A DNA stretch of 64,000 nt from CAWVWD01 sp965662365 (GTDB taxonomy: Bacteria; Bacteroidota; Bacteroidia; Chitinophagales; Saprospiraceae). Numbering within the stretch: position 1 is the first letter of the stretch; each line of letters begins with the position of its first letter. The notes beneath the pieces were generated by a model, which saw nothing but the letters and a program-made list of their open reading frames with translations, did not search any database and was not told where the DNA came from. Positions 9,113-17,449 of this stretch are shown one piece after another. A program made the position numbers and the translations under genes. The stretch spans positions 29,536 to 93,535 of the forward strand of contig CBFIHR010000008.1 in the NCBI GenBank assembly GCA_965662365.1, read 5' to 3'.

Positions 9113-9745
9113 TTATTTCGCTTGAATTTTCTTATCTACTTCATCTATCCAGCGTTCATGTCGATTTTCATAATCCTGCCACATTGCTTCCTGTTCGCTT
9201 TCGCTTAACAATGAATTATCGCCATAAAATCCCTTTTGCTGACGTTGCCTAAAGGCTTCGTAAATTGTCACGGCACAAGCGACCGAAATATTCAACGATT
9301 TCACCATGCCAACTTGTGGAATTAAAAAGTTACCGCTGCAATATTCCAAACTTTCTTTAGAAACGCCCGAATGTTCATTTCCAAACAACAAAGCCACCGA
9401 TTCGGTCAAGTCCAAACTATAAAAATCAACGGCATCTTCACTCAAATGCGTTGCATAAATCTTGTCATATTTCGCTTTCACGGCTTGCATACACTTATCG
9501 ACATCATTATACAAATGCACATCGACCCATTTTCTCGCACCAGAAGAACTGCGTTTTCCGAGTTCTAAATTTTCTTTTTTAACATTGGTATATAAGACAA
9601 AAATCTCCGTGATACCAACCGAATCACAAGTCCGCAAAACGGCACTAATATTATGTGGATCATGGACATTTTCCAAAATAACCGTTAAATTTGGCTGTCG
9701 TGCCTTGATGACTTCTTTGAATCGTGCTTCTCGTTGTGGTGTCAT
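9113..9745 (-). CDS. trmH: tRNA (guanosine-2'-O-)-methyltransferase TrmH (SpoU family)
   Basis: 210 residues counted from the ATG at 9745. The frame is open for 29 more codons upstream, but the N-terminus MTPQREARFKEVIKARQPN matches the TrmH start closely and is the better choice. SPOUT motifs: ENVHDPHNISAVLRT (motif 1), LLFGNEHSGVS (motif 2) and IPQVGMVKSLNISVACAV (motif 3, forming the trefoil knot that binds S-adenosylmethionine). The C-terminal charged extension also fits TrmH. The enzyme methylates the ribose of G18 in tRNAs. It is monocistronic, with the MITE-like element immediately upstream of its 5' side. Confidence 0.9.
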   Translation of the reverse strand: MTPQREARFKEVIKARQPNLTVILENVHDPHNISAVLRTCDSVGITEIFVLYTNVKKENLELGKRSSSGARKWVDVHLYNDVDKCMQAVKAKYDKIYATHLSEDAVDFYSLDLTESVALLFGNEHSGVSKESLEYCSGNFLIPQVGMVKSLNISVACAVTIYEAFRQRQQKGFYGDNSLLSESEQEAMWQDYENRHERWIDEVDKKIQAK

Positions 9746-9834
9746 TGTAGTCGATTTATTGATTTTTTTTAAATTTGGATTGCAAAGATAGAAAAATCGT
9801 TTGTTTGAAACATATTTGAAGCTTGAACACATTA

Positions 9835-10096
9835 AATTAAACGGTAGTGTTATACATGTGTACTTTTTGACGAGTGGTTTTTAACGAATTTACGTTTTCT
9901 TTTGCCTTGATGTAAAAGAAACAAAAAATCAAGGCTGGATTGATTTCTTAACGCTCCAAAATGATTGAAAACACTAAACAAAACAAACTCGCTTGGCTCA
10001 AACAGTGTTTTGTTTTTAACGTGTTTTCAACCATTTTTCCACTAAAATCAATTATGCCGTTTAAAAAGTGCACATTTGTAGCACTACCAATTAAAC
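9835..10096. mobile_element. MITE-like element with 30-bp inverted ends and 8-bp target duplication
   Basis: The element spans 9843-10088 (246 bp). Its left end (9843-9872, starting GGTAGTGTTATACATGTG) and right end (10058-10088, ending CACTACC) are inverted repeats matching at about 26 of 30 positions, and most mismatches become G-U pairs. Both sides are flanked by the same 8-mer AATTAAAC (9835-9842 and 10089-10096), as expected for a target-site duplication. Inside are nested inverted repeats: 9904-9911 with 9928-9935, 9965-9974 with 10021-10030, and 9873-9877 with 10039-10043. There is no transposase, so movement would depend on one elsewhere. The right end lies 16 bases before the start codon at 10105. 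Confidence 0.7.
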
Positions 10097-10104
10097 ATTT
10101 ATAA

Positions 10105-10656
10105 ATGGCTCGAAAATTAAAATATATTATAAAATGTCCGTGTTGTGAAACTGTAATTAATGAAGATAAATTACAGAAAAGCATCGGACGAAATCCAAAT
10201 ATGTGGACTGGAAGATGGACTTCTTGGGCAACTTTTTTTGATTCCGATAATGAACATCTACTTTGGGCTTGTGATGGTTGTATTGAATCAGGAAAAGCTA
10301 TTCAGTCTGATTTTACCAAACAAAAATACTATGATTATTTTCCACATTTGGCGTATTATGATGAGATAATTAACTGTGAAACTTGCCAACAAGATTTCCT
10401 ATTCTCAAAAGAAGAGCAACAATATTGGTTTGAAAATCTGCAATTTTGGGTGCAAACCAAATATATCAATTGTAAAAATTGTAGAAAGGAAAAGCGAGAT
10501 AAAGCAACACTCAACACCGAACTATCGAACATTCTCAAGGATAAATCGAAAATGTCCGCAACAGACTTTGACCGAGTAATTGAAATCTATAACTTGATGG
10601 GAAAAGCGGAAAAAGCAAAGGAATATTCTACCTTAAAACGAAAATCGAAACGATGA
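10105..10656 (+). CDS. Zinc-ribbon domain protein, function unknown
   Basis: 183 residues, cytoplasmic. Four CxxC pairs are visible: CPCC and CDGC in the N-terminal half, then CETC and CKNC about 30 residues apart around FLFSKEEQQYWFENLQFW. The second pair has the spacing and central FxxEQxxW pattern of the small probable zinc-ribbon family. The C-terminal 40 residues are charged and helical. The start lies 16 bases after the right end of the MITE, so the element may supply or disturb its promoter. It overlaps the next gene by four bases (ATGA), indicating coupled translation. No function can be given. Confidence 0.7.
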   Translation: MARKLKYIIKCPCCETVINEDKLQKSIGRNPNMWTGRWTSWATFFDSDNEHLLWACDGCIESGKAIQSDFTKQKYYDYFPHLAYYDEIINCETCQQDFLFSKEEQQYWFENLQFWVQTKYINCKNCRKEKRDKATLNTELSNILKDKSKMSATDFDRVIEIYNLMGKAEKAKEYSTLKRKSKR

Positions 10657-10841
10657 AACAACTGTTGATAATACTTACCATTTATAGTTTTTTTAGTTGT
10701 GAGTTAGATTATAAGGGTGGTTATAAATATAATGAAGTCATGGGTAATGATTCTTTGAATATTGAAGAAGTGGATAGTTTTAGGATGGATAATTCAATAA
10801 AAGTTGGTCCAAGAATACCGGATAGTTTGGTGATTGAATAA
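10653..10841 (+). CDS. Small putative lipoprotein
   Basis: 62 residues. It has a short hydrophobic signal with a lipobox-like end (LTIYSFFSC), so the mature protein would begin at Cys16, followed by a polar tail of about 46 residues with no known motif. It overlaps the zinc-ribbon gene by four bases. Small size and the lack of recognisable homology leave some doubt, but the overlap and a clean lipoprotein signal support it. Confidence 0.55.
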   Translation: MKQLLIILTIYSFFSCELDYKGGYKYNEVMGNDSLNIEEVDSFRMDNSIKVGPRIPDSLVIE

Positions 10842-10873
10842 GCTTTAATCATTTTAAAATCAAGAATTTAATT

Positions 10874-11218
10874 ATGGAAAAAATAGAACCTATTTGGACA
10901 GTTGTCGGAAATATCGTTGAAAAACGGATTAACGGTCAAGATGGAAAAGAGTATTTCGGTACAAAATATTTTACACCAAACACAAAAGTGTATATTATTT
11001 ATCCTTATTCAAGTGGATTCAGCGTTGAAGTTATTGGAAGAGAAAGAAAAACAAAACATTTTATAAAAGTAATTTTGAATATTAAATACATATATAATTT
11101 TAGGGCTAAATTATGTTACAATCCAAATGTTATAAATAAAGTTAATCACCAATTTTTTGATAAAGAATCTTCGGAGAGTTTTGTTGAAGAGTTTCTACTT
11201 TGGCAAAAAAATTATTAA
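10874..11218 (+). CDS. Conserved-looking protein of unknown function
   Basis: 114 residues, no signal peptide. It starts EPIWTVVGNIVEKRINGQDGKE, continues with a beta-rich segment TKVYIIYPYSSGFSVEVIGR and ends in a charged helix. I do not recognise a named family. It lies between the small lipoprotein gene (32-bp gap) and recD2 (46-bp gap) on the same strand, within the accessory patch beside the MITE. Small proteins of this style are common as lineage-specific or immunity-like genes in Bacteroidota, but that is only an impression. Confidence 0.6.
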   Translation: MEKIEPIWTVVGNIVEKRINGQDGKEYFGTKYFTPNTKVYIIYPYSSGFSVEVIGRERKTKHFIKVILNIKYIYNFRAKLCYNPNVINKVNHQFFDKESSESFVEEFLLWQKNY

Positions 11219-11264
11219 AAACAAAAAGTTACGTATTCAGCGTCCGAATCACGAATCACAAAAA

Positions 11265-13523
11265 ATGGAAGAAATCAAAGGCTACATAGAACGCATCACT
11301 TTCCAAAATGCGGAAAACGGTTGGACAGTTGCTCGAATGAAAGTTCCTAAGAACTATGATTTGACAACGATAGTCGGCAATATGCCTTCGATTCAGGTGG
11401 GGGAAACGATACGTTGTAAAGGTTATTGGCACAATGATAAAAACTTTGGTTATCAGTTTCAAGTCAAGGATTATGAAGTCGAAACGCCTTCTTCGATTGC
11501 TGGTATTAAAAAGTATTTGGGTTCGGGGTTGGTCAAAGGAATCGGGAATGTGTTTGCGGATAGAATTGTGACTTATTTGGGCGAAGATACGTTGAATATT
11601 ATTGACACAAACCCAGATAAGTTATTGGAAGTCAGCGGAATTGGTAAGAAACGGATTGAAAAAATAAAATCGTGTTGGGCAGAACAAAAAGCGATTCGAG
11701 AAGTCATGATTTACTTGCAAAAGTTAGCGGTAAGTCCTGCTTATGCTCAAAAGATTTTTAAAAAATATGGTGACGAAAGTATTTTTAGAATCGAACAAAA
11801 CCCTTACGATTTAGCCAAAGATATTTGGGGAATTGGCTTTAAAACAGCCGATAAAATCGCCCAAAATATGAAAATCGCTAAAGATTCGGATATTCGGATT
11901 GATGCAGGTGTGGAATATGTTTTATCTGAACTTTCCAGCAACGGACACACTTGTTTTCCTGTCGAAGACTTCACCGAAGAAGCCGCCAAACTCTTAGAAG
12001 TCAAAGCCGAACAAGTGCAAAATCGCTTAGAAGAAATTGCTTTAGAAAATCGTGTGGTTCTCTCAAATTTGGTCGTTGATTCGTTTAACTCGCAACCCGA
12101 AACTCGAAACCCGGAACTCGTTCCTCATATTTGGTTGCAAACTTTTTATGTGTCTGAAGTTGGAATAGCGAAGGAACTCCGACGATTAGAAAATGGCAAA
12201 ACGGACTTTCGTCAAATTGATAACGAAAAGGCTGTAGAATGGGCAGAAAAACTAATGCACATTCAGTTAGCTGACAATCAAAAAATAGCCGTAAAAACAA
12301 GTTTTACCGAAAAAGTCCACATCATCACGGGCGGTCCGGGAACTGGAAAATCTACGATTACCAAAGTGATTTTGGCGGTGATGAAAACGCTAACGGACAA
12401 AATTCTGTTAGCTGCACCAACGGGAAGAGCGGCCAAACGCATGGCAGAAATTACCAAAATGGAAGCCAAAACTATTCACGCTTTACTCAAATTTGATTTT
12501 AAAATCAATGGGTTCACCCACAATCGAGAGAAGCCGCTGGACTGTGATTTGATTATTATTGACGAAGCGAGTATGTTAGATACGATTCTGATGTATAGCT
12601 TACTAAAAGCGATTCCGACGACCGCAAGAGTGATTTTTGTAGGTGATATTGACCAATTGCCGAGTGTCGGTGCTGGGAATGTTTTGAATGATTTGATTCA
12701 GTCCAAAACCATTACGGTTACTCGCTTAACGGATATTTTTAGACAAGCCGCTTCCTCTAAAATTATCACCAATGCACACCGAGTAAACGCAGGGATTTTT
12801 CCTGATATTAATATAGAAAAAGACAGCGATTTCTTTTTTGTCGAAGAAGAAGACACCGAAAAGATGGTCACGCTTATCGGTGATTTGGTCGCTACTCGTT
12901 TGCCAAAACGCTACGGTTTTAATCGCTTATCGGAGATTCAAGTCCTTAGCCCGATGAATCGAGGCATTGTCGGGAATCGTGGCTTAAATGAATATTTGCA
13001 AAAGCGACTCAATCCATCAAACGAGCCGTTGGTCAAGTTAGGTCGCAGTTTTCATGTCAATGATAAAGTCATGCAAATTGTGAATAATTACGATAAGGAA
13101 GTTTATAACGGAGATGTCGGTCGCATCACTAAAATCGATCGCATCGAACAGGAACTCCATGTCGAAATTGATAAAAATAATATCGTTTATGACTTTACAG
13201 AAATTGACGAATTGGTCTTAGCCTATTCCGTTTCTATTCACAAATATCAAGGCAGCGAATGTCCGTGTGTGGTGATTCCGATTCATACGACACATTATAA
13301 TTTGCTCTTCAGAAACTTGGTTTATACAGGTATTACACGAGGAAAAAAACTGGTAATTTTGGTTGGGACAAAACGAGCTTTGCAAATTGCGGTGAAAAAT
13401 AATCGTGTGTCGAAGCGTCATACTGGATTACAACAGGCGATTTTACAGGAGTTTTCTAAAGGAACTTATTTAGGATTGGAAATAAAGGAAGTGATTAAGT
13501 TAGAGATGAAAAAAAATAATTAA
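11265..13523 (+). CDS. recD2: ATP-dependent RecD2-like DNA helicase
   Basis: 752 residues from the ATG at 11265; the frame extends further upstream but would overlap the preceding gene, and MEEIKGYIERITFQ is the expected N-terminus. Order: an OB-like N-terminal domain (about 1-80), tandem helix-hairpin-helix segments (GSGLVKGIGNVFADRI, VSGIGKKRIEKI) and a superfamily 1B helicase core with Walker A GGPGTGKST and Walker B IIIDEASMLD. Motif III is GDIDQLPSVGAG. The C-terminal motif SIHKYQGSECPCV holds motif V and TGITRGKK motif VI. RecD2 is a 5'-3' helicase found outside RecBCD; roles in replication-fork repair and mismatch repair have been proposed. The gene is closed by the bidirectional terminator at 13540-13576. 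Confidence 0.93.
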   Translation: MEEIKGYIERITFQNAENGWTVARMKVPKNYDLTTIVGNMPSIQVGETIRCKGYWHNDKNFGYQFQVKDYEVETPSSIAGIKKYLGSGLVKGIGNVFADRIVTYLGEDTLNIIDTNPDKLLEVSGIGKKRIEKIKSCWAEQKAIREVMIYLQKLAVSPAYAQKIFKKYGDESIFRIEQNPYDLAKDIWGIGFKTADKIAQNMKIAKDSDIRIDAGVEYVLSELSSNGHTCFPVEDFTEEAAKLLEVKAEQVQNRLEEIALENRVVLSNLVVDSFNSQPETRNPELVPHIWLQTFYVSEVGIAKELRRLENGKTDFRQIDNEKAVEWAEKLMHIQLADNQKIAVKTSFTEKVHIITGGPGTGKSTITKVILAVMKTLTDKILLAAPTGRAAKRMAEITKMEAKTIHALLKFDFKINGFTHNREKPLDCDLIIIDEASMLDTILMYSLLKAIPTTARVIFVGDIDQLPSVGAGNVLNDLIQSKTITVTRLTDIFRQAASSKIITNAHRVNAGIFPDINIEKDSDFFFVEEEDTEKMVTLIGDLVATRLPKRYGFNRLSEIQVLSPMNRGIVGNRGLNEYLQKRLNPSNEPLVKLGRSFHVNDKVMQIVNNYDKEVYNGDVGRITKIDRIEQELHVEIDKNNIVYDFTEIDELVLAYSVSIHKYQGSECPCVVIPIHTTHYNLLFRNLVYTGITRGKKLVILVGTKRALQIAVKNNRVSKRHTGLQQAILQEFSKGTYLGLEIKEVIKLEMKKNN

Positions 13524-13539
13524 AAACGGTGTAAATGAT

Positions 13540-13576
13540 AAAAGAGGTTGTTTCAGCTTTTGAAACAACCTCTTTT
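13540..13576. terminator. Bidirectional terminator between recD2 and the subtilase gene
   Basis: AAAAGAGGTTGTTTCA (13540-13555) and TGAAACAACCTCTTTT (13561-13576) form a perfect 16-bp stem with a five-base loop, flanked by A-runs and T-runs on both sides. It lies between two convergent stop codons. Confidence 0.88.
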
Positions 13577-13590
13577 ATTTTATATAAGTC

Positions 13591-15240
13591 CTAAGGATTT
13601 TTCACCTTTTTCTTACCTTTTGTTTTTTCTGCTAATTTCACAGCTTCCACAACATTAATAACACCACCAGTTTTAGAAATTTCAGCAAGTGTTGTTTTTT
13701 CTCGAGAGCCAGGCATATTGACCTCACCTTCTAAAGGAATGGCTGATTCCATGATGATTTGTTTTACTTGTTCTGCTGTTAAAGTTGGGAAATAAGAACG
13801 TAAAACTGCTGCTGTACCAGCTACAACAGGAGCCGCCATAGACGTACCGCTTAATGAAGCGTAGTCAGATTGTGGAACTGTTGCATATAAATCAACACCT
13901 GGTGCGAATACATCAACTTGTTCCTTACCGTAGTTAGAGAAAGTCGCTAATTGATTACCATCTTCGCCCCAATTTGCAGCACCGATTTCTAACCAGTTTT
14001 TAGCTTCTTTATTTTCTTTCTTTCCTAATAAATCATTAGGGAAGTTGTTATCTGTATCGTTATTTTGAGCAGAGTTACCGGCAGCGTGTACCAATAAAAC
14101 GTCTTTTTTCATAGCGTATTTAATCGCTTTTTCCACGATTTCTTCATCGTAAGAATAGCCTTTACCGAAGCTCATGTTGATGACAGAAGCACCGTTATCA
14201 ACCGCATAACGAATAGCGTTTGCAACATCTTTGTCACGCTCGTCACCGTCAGGAACACAACGGATAGACATGATTTGCACATTATCTGCAACACCTTTCA
14301 TTCCAACGTCGTTGTTACGAACGGCACCGATAATACCCGCAACGTGTGTACCATGTGTAGCATCTGGTCCTTCTACATCGTTATTACCATAGACCGTTTC
14401 TTTTGAATTACGATAATCGTCACCAACGATTTCAGCACGAGGGTCAAAATTGACGTTGTAGTAATATTCTGCACCTGATTTAGAACTTTCAACATATCTG
14501 TCGATTCCAGCTAATTCTTCAGGAGAAACGCCGTTTCCTAATAAATTACCAACAATTTGAGCTGCCTGCTTAGTTTTTTCATCTTCGCTTCCTTCAGCGA
14601 TAGCACCAACATTTTCAGCATTCATTTCTTTACCGTCTAATGCTTCAGTTACTGCTGCGACTGCCTCAGAAATCATTTTCATTTGGTTGTATTGACCAAT
14701 CGCTCTTTTAGATGCTTTGTCAAAATCTTTTTTGATTTCAAGATAGCGAGCATAACGTTTTTTAGCTTTCCCACCTTTTACATCCTCTTCTGACATTCCG
14801 TCAAATTCAGCATGTAAATCTCTGTATAAACGAGTGATTTCAAGATTATCGGCATTGATGTTTTTACCGTCAGCTCCACCGATAAAGTTCCAACCATGAA
14901 CGTCATCAATGTAGCCATTACCATCATCATCTTTTCCGTTATCAGGAATTTCTCCTTTGTTTACCCAAATAACGTCCTTTAAGTCTTCGTGTTCAATATC
15001 AACACCAGAGTCAATAACAGCAACAACAACTGTTCTTGACTTTTTACCTTTTAAAACTGTTTTGTAAGCCTCTTCTGTACTCACGCCTCTAACTCCATCT
15101 TTAGACTCATCTAAGTTAAACCAGTTGTCAGGTGCGACAGAGTCCGTTGGATTTAGGTAATTGGCAAATGCTGCGTTAACAACAAATAAGAATAAAACAG
15201 CGATACCAATTCTTAATTGAAATTTCATTCGTTTAATCAT
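13591..15240 (-). CDS. Secreted S8 (subtilisin-family) serine protease
   Basis: 549 residues with an N-terminal signal peptide ending near AAFA. The catalytic triad is complete: Asp77 in VAVIDSGVD, His about 297 in HGTHVAGI and Ser about 467 in LSGTSMAAPVVAG. Asp and His are about 220 residues apart, against about 32 in subtilisin. The insertion holds an Asp/Asn-rich calcium-binding-like stretch (DDDGNGYIDDVHGWNF) and a helical segment of about 130 residues. No C-terminal sorting domain is present, so the protein is probably periplasmic or surface-bound by other means. Proteases of this length and layout are common in Bacteroidota. The gene stands alone on its strand; the 3' end is closed by the shared terminator. 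Confidence 0.92.
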   Translation of the reverse strand: MIKRMKFQLRIGIAVLFLFVVNAAFANYLNPTDSVAPDNWFNLDESKDGVRGVSTEEAYKTVLKGKKSRTVVVAVIDSGVDIEHEDLKDVIWVNKGEIPDNGKDDDGNGYIDDVHGWNFIGGADGKNINADNLEITRLYRDLHAEFDGMSEEDVKGGKAKKRYARYLEIKKDFDKASKRAIGQYNQMKMISEAVAAVTEALDGKEMNAENVGAIAEGSEDEKTKQAAQIVGNLLGNGVSPEELAGIDRYVESSKSGAEYYYNVNFDPRAEIVGDDYRNSKETVYGNNDVEGPDATHGTHVAGIIGAVRNNDVGMKGVADNVQIMSIRCVPDGDERDKDVANAIRYAVDNGASVINMSFGKGYSYDEEIVEKAIKYAMKKDVLLVHAAGNSAQNNDTDNNFPNDLLGKKENKEAKNWLEIGAANWGEDGNQLATFSNYGKEQVDVFAPGVDLYATVPQSDYASLSGTSMAAPVVAGTAAVLRSYFPTLTAEQVKQIIMESAIPLEGEVNMPGSREKTTLAEISKTGGVINVVEAVKLAEKTKGKKKVKNP

Positions 15241-15318
15241 TTAGTTTATTAATAAATTATTTAATGTTCAATAATAAGTTTGTTTAAGCTACGAATAACT
15301 CAACAATCAAACTATCTA

Positions 15319-15528
15319 TTATTTCCACTCTTTTTCAATATCTTTCAAAGCTTCGTCAATATCCAAGTCCAAGCCCGCCATAGTTTGCTCAAAATCAGTT
15401 GGAGAATATTCGTACGCTGATTTTTTGGTGTTCATTTCCTTGAAATGTTGTTTGATTAAATCCCACAAATCAATCGGAACAACAGCAGCTTCCACTTTTC
15501 CATTTGAATCTTGAATATATTTGATCAT
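15319..15528 (-). CDS. Orphan antitoxin-like small protein
   Basis: 69 residues from the ATG at 15528; the frame is open 29 codons further, but that extension is Phe/Cys-rich and unlikely to be translated. The start MIKYIQDSNGKVEAAVVPID resembles the N-terminal beta strand and helix of Phd/YefM- and RelB-type antitoxins, where the phrase is followed by a DNA-binding or toxin-binding helix. The C-terminal half is acidic (DLDIDEALKDIEKEW). No toxin gene is adjacent: the upstream neighbour is the subtilase 79 bases away on the same strand. It may be a solitary regulator or a remnant of a toxin-antitoxin pair. The assignment is by pattern only. Confidence 0.6.
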   Translation of the reverse strand: MIKYIQDSNGKVEAAVVPIDLWDLIKQHFKEMNTKKSAYEYSPTDFEQTMAGLDLDIDEALKDIEKEWK

Positions 15529-15915
15529 GATATAGCATTTAGAGCAAAAAAACCATCTAAAATTAAAGATAGGTGCAAATCTCTTAAAATAACAAGATTT
15601 AACAAATTTTGACAAATCTGTTTTTTGAACACGACAAATTTATGACGATGAACAGGTATAACCTTCATCATGCGACAAAGTATAAACTATCCTAATCCTT
15701 TTTTGCAATATTGCGTTATTATTATTTATCTAAAAAATAAACTGTATTTTTGCAGTCTTTTAAAGCAAGTATTGACAAAAATCATCTAAAAAAATGATGT
15801 TTTAAATTGTTCTTAAAGGTAACTTTAATCAGCTTTGCATTGTTTTTTGTGGTGGTGATTTTTATAATTTTCGTAAAAGAAAATTACTACATTATTAAAT
15901 GAGAATAATAGAATC
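15529..15915. other. Divergent intergenic region upstream of the ferredoxin reductase
   Basis: 387 bp between divergent starts. TATTTTTG at 15745-15752 matches TAnnTTTG on the plus strand and could serve the reductase gene with a leader of about 160 bases, though no TTTG lies at the proper distance. Nothing else is recognisable. Confidence 0.4.
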
Positions 15916-16923
15916 ATGGTAGAAACAGATATACTAATCGTTGGTGCTGGCCCAGTTGGTTTATTCACCGTATTTGAAGCAGGTTTATTGAAATTACGTT
16001 GTCATTTGATTGATGCGTTGCCTCAGCCTGGAGGGCAATTATCAGAAATTTATCCTAAAAAACCGATTTATGATATTCCTGGTTATCCGGATATTTTAGC
16101 TGGTGATTTGGTAGATAATTTAATGAAACAAATCGAACCCTTTAAACCAGGTTTTACATTGGGCGAACGTGCCGAAACACTCGAAAAACAAGCAGACGGA
16201 CGTTGGTGTATCACTACTAACAGAGGAACAAAACACGTTGCGCCTGTTGTCGCAATCGCCGGAGGCTTAGGGAGTTTTGAACCTCGCAAACCGCCTATTT
16301 CTAATATTGTAGATTTTGAAGACAAAGGCGTAGAATATATTATCCGTGACCCAGAGTTTTATCGTAACAAATCTGTTGTGATTGCCGGTGGTGGAGATTC
16401 TGCCTTAGACTGGACAATTTTCTTAGCAAACGTAGCAAAAGAAGTCACCTTAGTACATCGTCGCTCAAGTTTCCGTGGAGCATTGGATTCTGTGGAGAAA
16501 GTAATGGAATTGGCGGAAACTAAAAAAATCAATTTAGTGACAGAAGCACAAGTTGTCGGCTTAAACGGTACCGATCACTTAGAGGAAGTTGTCATCAAAC
16601 ATAAGAAATTGGGCGAAATGATTCGTCAAACAGATCATTTTGTACCATTATTTGGGCTTACGCCAAAATTAGGTCCAATCGGTAACTGGGGATTGGAAAT
16701 CGAAAAATCAGCTATTGTTGTTGATAATACGTTGGATTATTCGACAAATATCGAAGGCGTTTTTGCAATTGGCGATGTAAATACTTATCCTGGAAAATTA
16801 AAGTTGATTTTGTGTGGGTTTCACGAAGCAACTTTGATGGTTCAGTCTGCTTTCAAAATTGTCTATCCAGAGAAAAAAGCCTCCTTCAAATACACGACGG
16901 TTAATGGTGTAAATGGATTTTAA
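15916..16923 (+). CDS. Ferredoxin-NADP(+) reductase, thioredoxin-reductase-like type
   Basis: 335 residues. FAD-binding GAGPVGLFTVFEAG lies at the N-terminus, the NADPH-binding motif AGGGDSALDW is near 157-166, and the C-terminal FAD motif FAIGDVNTYPGKLKLI is near 280. It looks like thioredoxin reductase but the redox CxxC in the NADPH domain is absent: the equivalent stretch reads EYIIRDPEFYRNK. This is the hallmark of the TrxR-like ferredoxin-NADP reductases of Firmicutes and Bacteroidota. A 2Fe-2S ferredoxin gene follows 84 bases downstream on the same strand and is the likely partner. The two would pass electrons between NADPH and ferredoxin-dependent enzymes. Confidence 0.9.
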   Translation: MVETDILIVGAGPVGLFTVFEAGLLKLRCHLIDALPQPGGQLSEIYPKKPIYDIPGYPDILAGDLVDNLMKQIEPFKPGFTLGERAETLEKQADGRWCITTNRGTKHVAPVVAIAGGLGSFEPRKPPISNIVDFEDKGVEYIIRDPEFYRNKSVVIAGGGDSALDWTIFLANVAKEVTLVHRRSSFRGALDSVEKVMELAETKKINLVTEAQVVGLNGTDHLEEVVIKHKKLGEMIRQTDHFVPLFGLTPKLGPIGNWGLEIEKSAIVVDNTLDYSTNIEGVFAIGDVNTYPGKLKLILCGFHEATLMVQSAFKIVYPEKKASFKYTTVNGVNGF

Positions 16924-16939
16924 AATTTTTATGTTGAAG

Positions 16940-16993
16940 TGTTCGAATGTTCAAATGTTGTTTGAAACACTCGAACATTTGAACACTCGAACA
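16940..16993 (+). repeat. Long hairpin between reductase and ferredoxin genes
   Basis: TGTTCGAATGTTCAAATGTT (16940-16959) pairs with AACATTTGAACACTCGAACA (16974-16993) with a single G-U pair and a 14-base loop. The right half also contains a 15-bp tandem repeat of the words CACTCGAACATT. It sits in the gap of a presumed two-gene unit, ending 14 bases before the ferredoxin GTG start, so it could attenuate or stabilise the transcript. Confidence 0.7.
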
Positions 16994-17007
16994 TTCAAAC
17001 ATAATAA

Positions 17008-17331
17008 GTGAAAGATATAATAAATGTTACGGTGATTGACCGTGAAGGTGTCGAACATAGTTTAGAAGCACCGACTGACATGAATATGAATATGATGGAA
17101 GTTTGTAAAGCCTATGAACTTCCTGTCGAAGGTACTTGTGGCGGTATGGCACTTTGTGCGAGTTGTCACTGCTATGTTTTGTCAGAACACGAACTTCCAG
17201 AACCTTCTGAAGATGAGGAAGATATGCTCGATCAAGCTTTTTTTGTAGAAGATAACAGCCGCCTGGGTTGTCAAATCAAAATCAAAGAAGAAATTGAGGG
17301 CTTAATTGTGAAATTAGCACCTGTTGCTTAA
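17008..17331 (+). CDS. 2Fe-2S ferredoxin (adrenodoxin type)
   Basis: 107 residues, starting at GTG (17008); no ATG gives a complete domain. The cluster ligands are C44, C50 and C53 (GTCGGMALCASC) and C88 (SRLGCQIKI), the C-x5-C-x2-C...C spacing of vertebrate-type/adrenodoxin ferredoxins rather than plant-type ones. An acidic patch (PEPSEDEEDML) between the third and fourth cysteines fits docking to a reductase. It follows the ferredoxin reductase gene and probably accepts electrons from it. The terminator at 17384-17423 closes the unit. Confidence 0.9.
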   Translation: MKDIINVTVIDREGVEHSLEAPTDMNMNMMEVCKAYELPVEGTCGGMALCASCHCYVLSEHELPEPSEDEEDMLDQAFFVEDNSRLGCQIKIKEEIEGLIVKLAPVA

Positions 17332-17383
17332 TCACCGATGTTGTGAAGTAGCTGGTTGACGGTCGTTTCGCTTGATGGATAAT

Positions 17384-17423
17384 AAAAAGGGTTGAATTTG
17401 AGAAATCAAATTCAACCCTTTTT
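17384..17423. terminator. Bidirectional terminator after the ferredoxin gene
   Basis: A perfect 18-bp stem with a GAAA tetraloop: left arm 17384-17401 (AAAAAGGGTTGAATTTGA), loop 17402-17405, right arm 17406-17423. A-run and T-run flanks make it work for both convergent genes. Confidence 0.9.
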
Positions 17424-17449
17424 TGTGTACAATTCCGTTCCGTTCACCG

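Noticed and set aside
9462..9791. 109-codon ORF antisense to trmH
   Set aside because: Lies opposite trmH conserved motifs; no promoter or family match.
9896..9935. H-type pseudoknot inside the MITE (TTTCTTTT with AAAAGAAA crossing GCCTTGAT with ATCAAGGC)
   Set aside because: The first loop would have no bases, so both eight-pair stems cannot form together; simple alternative hairpins are more likely.
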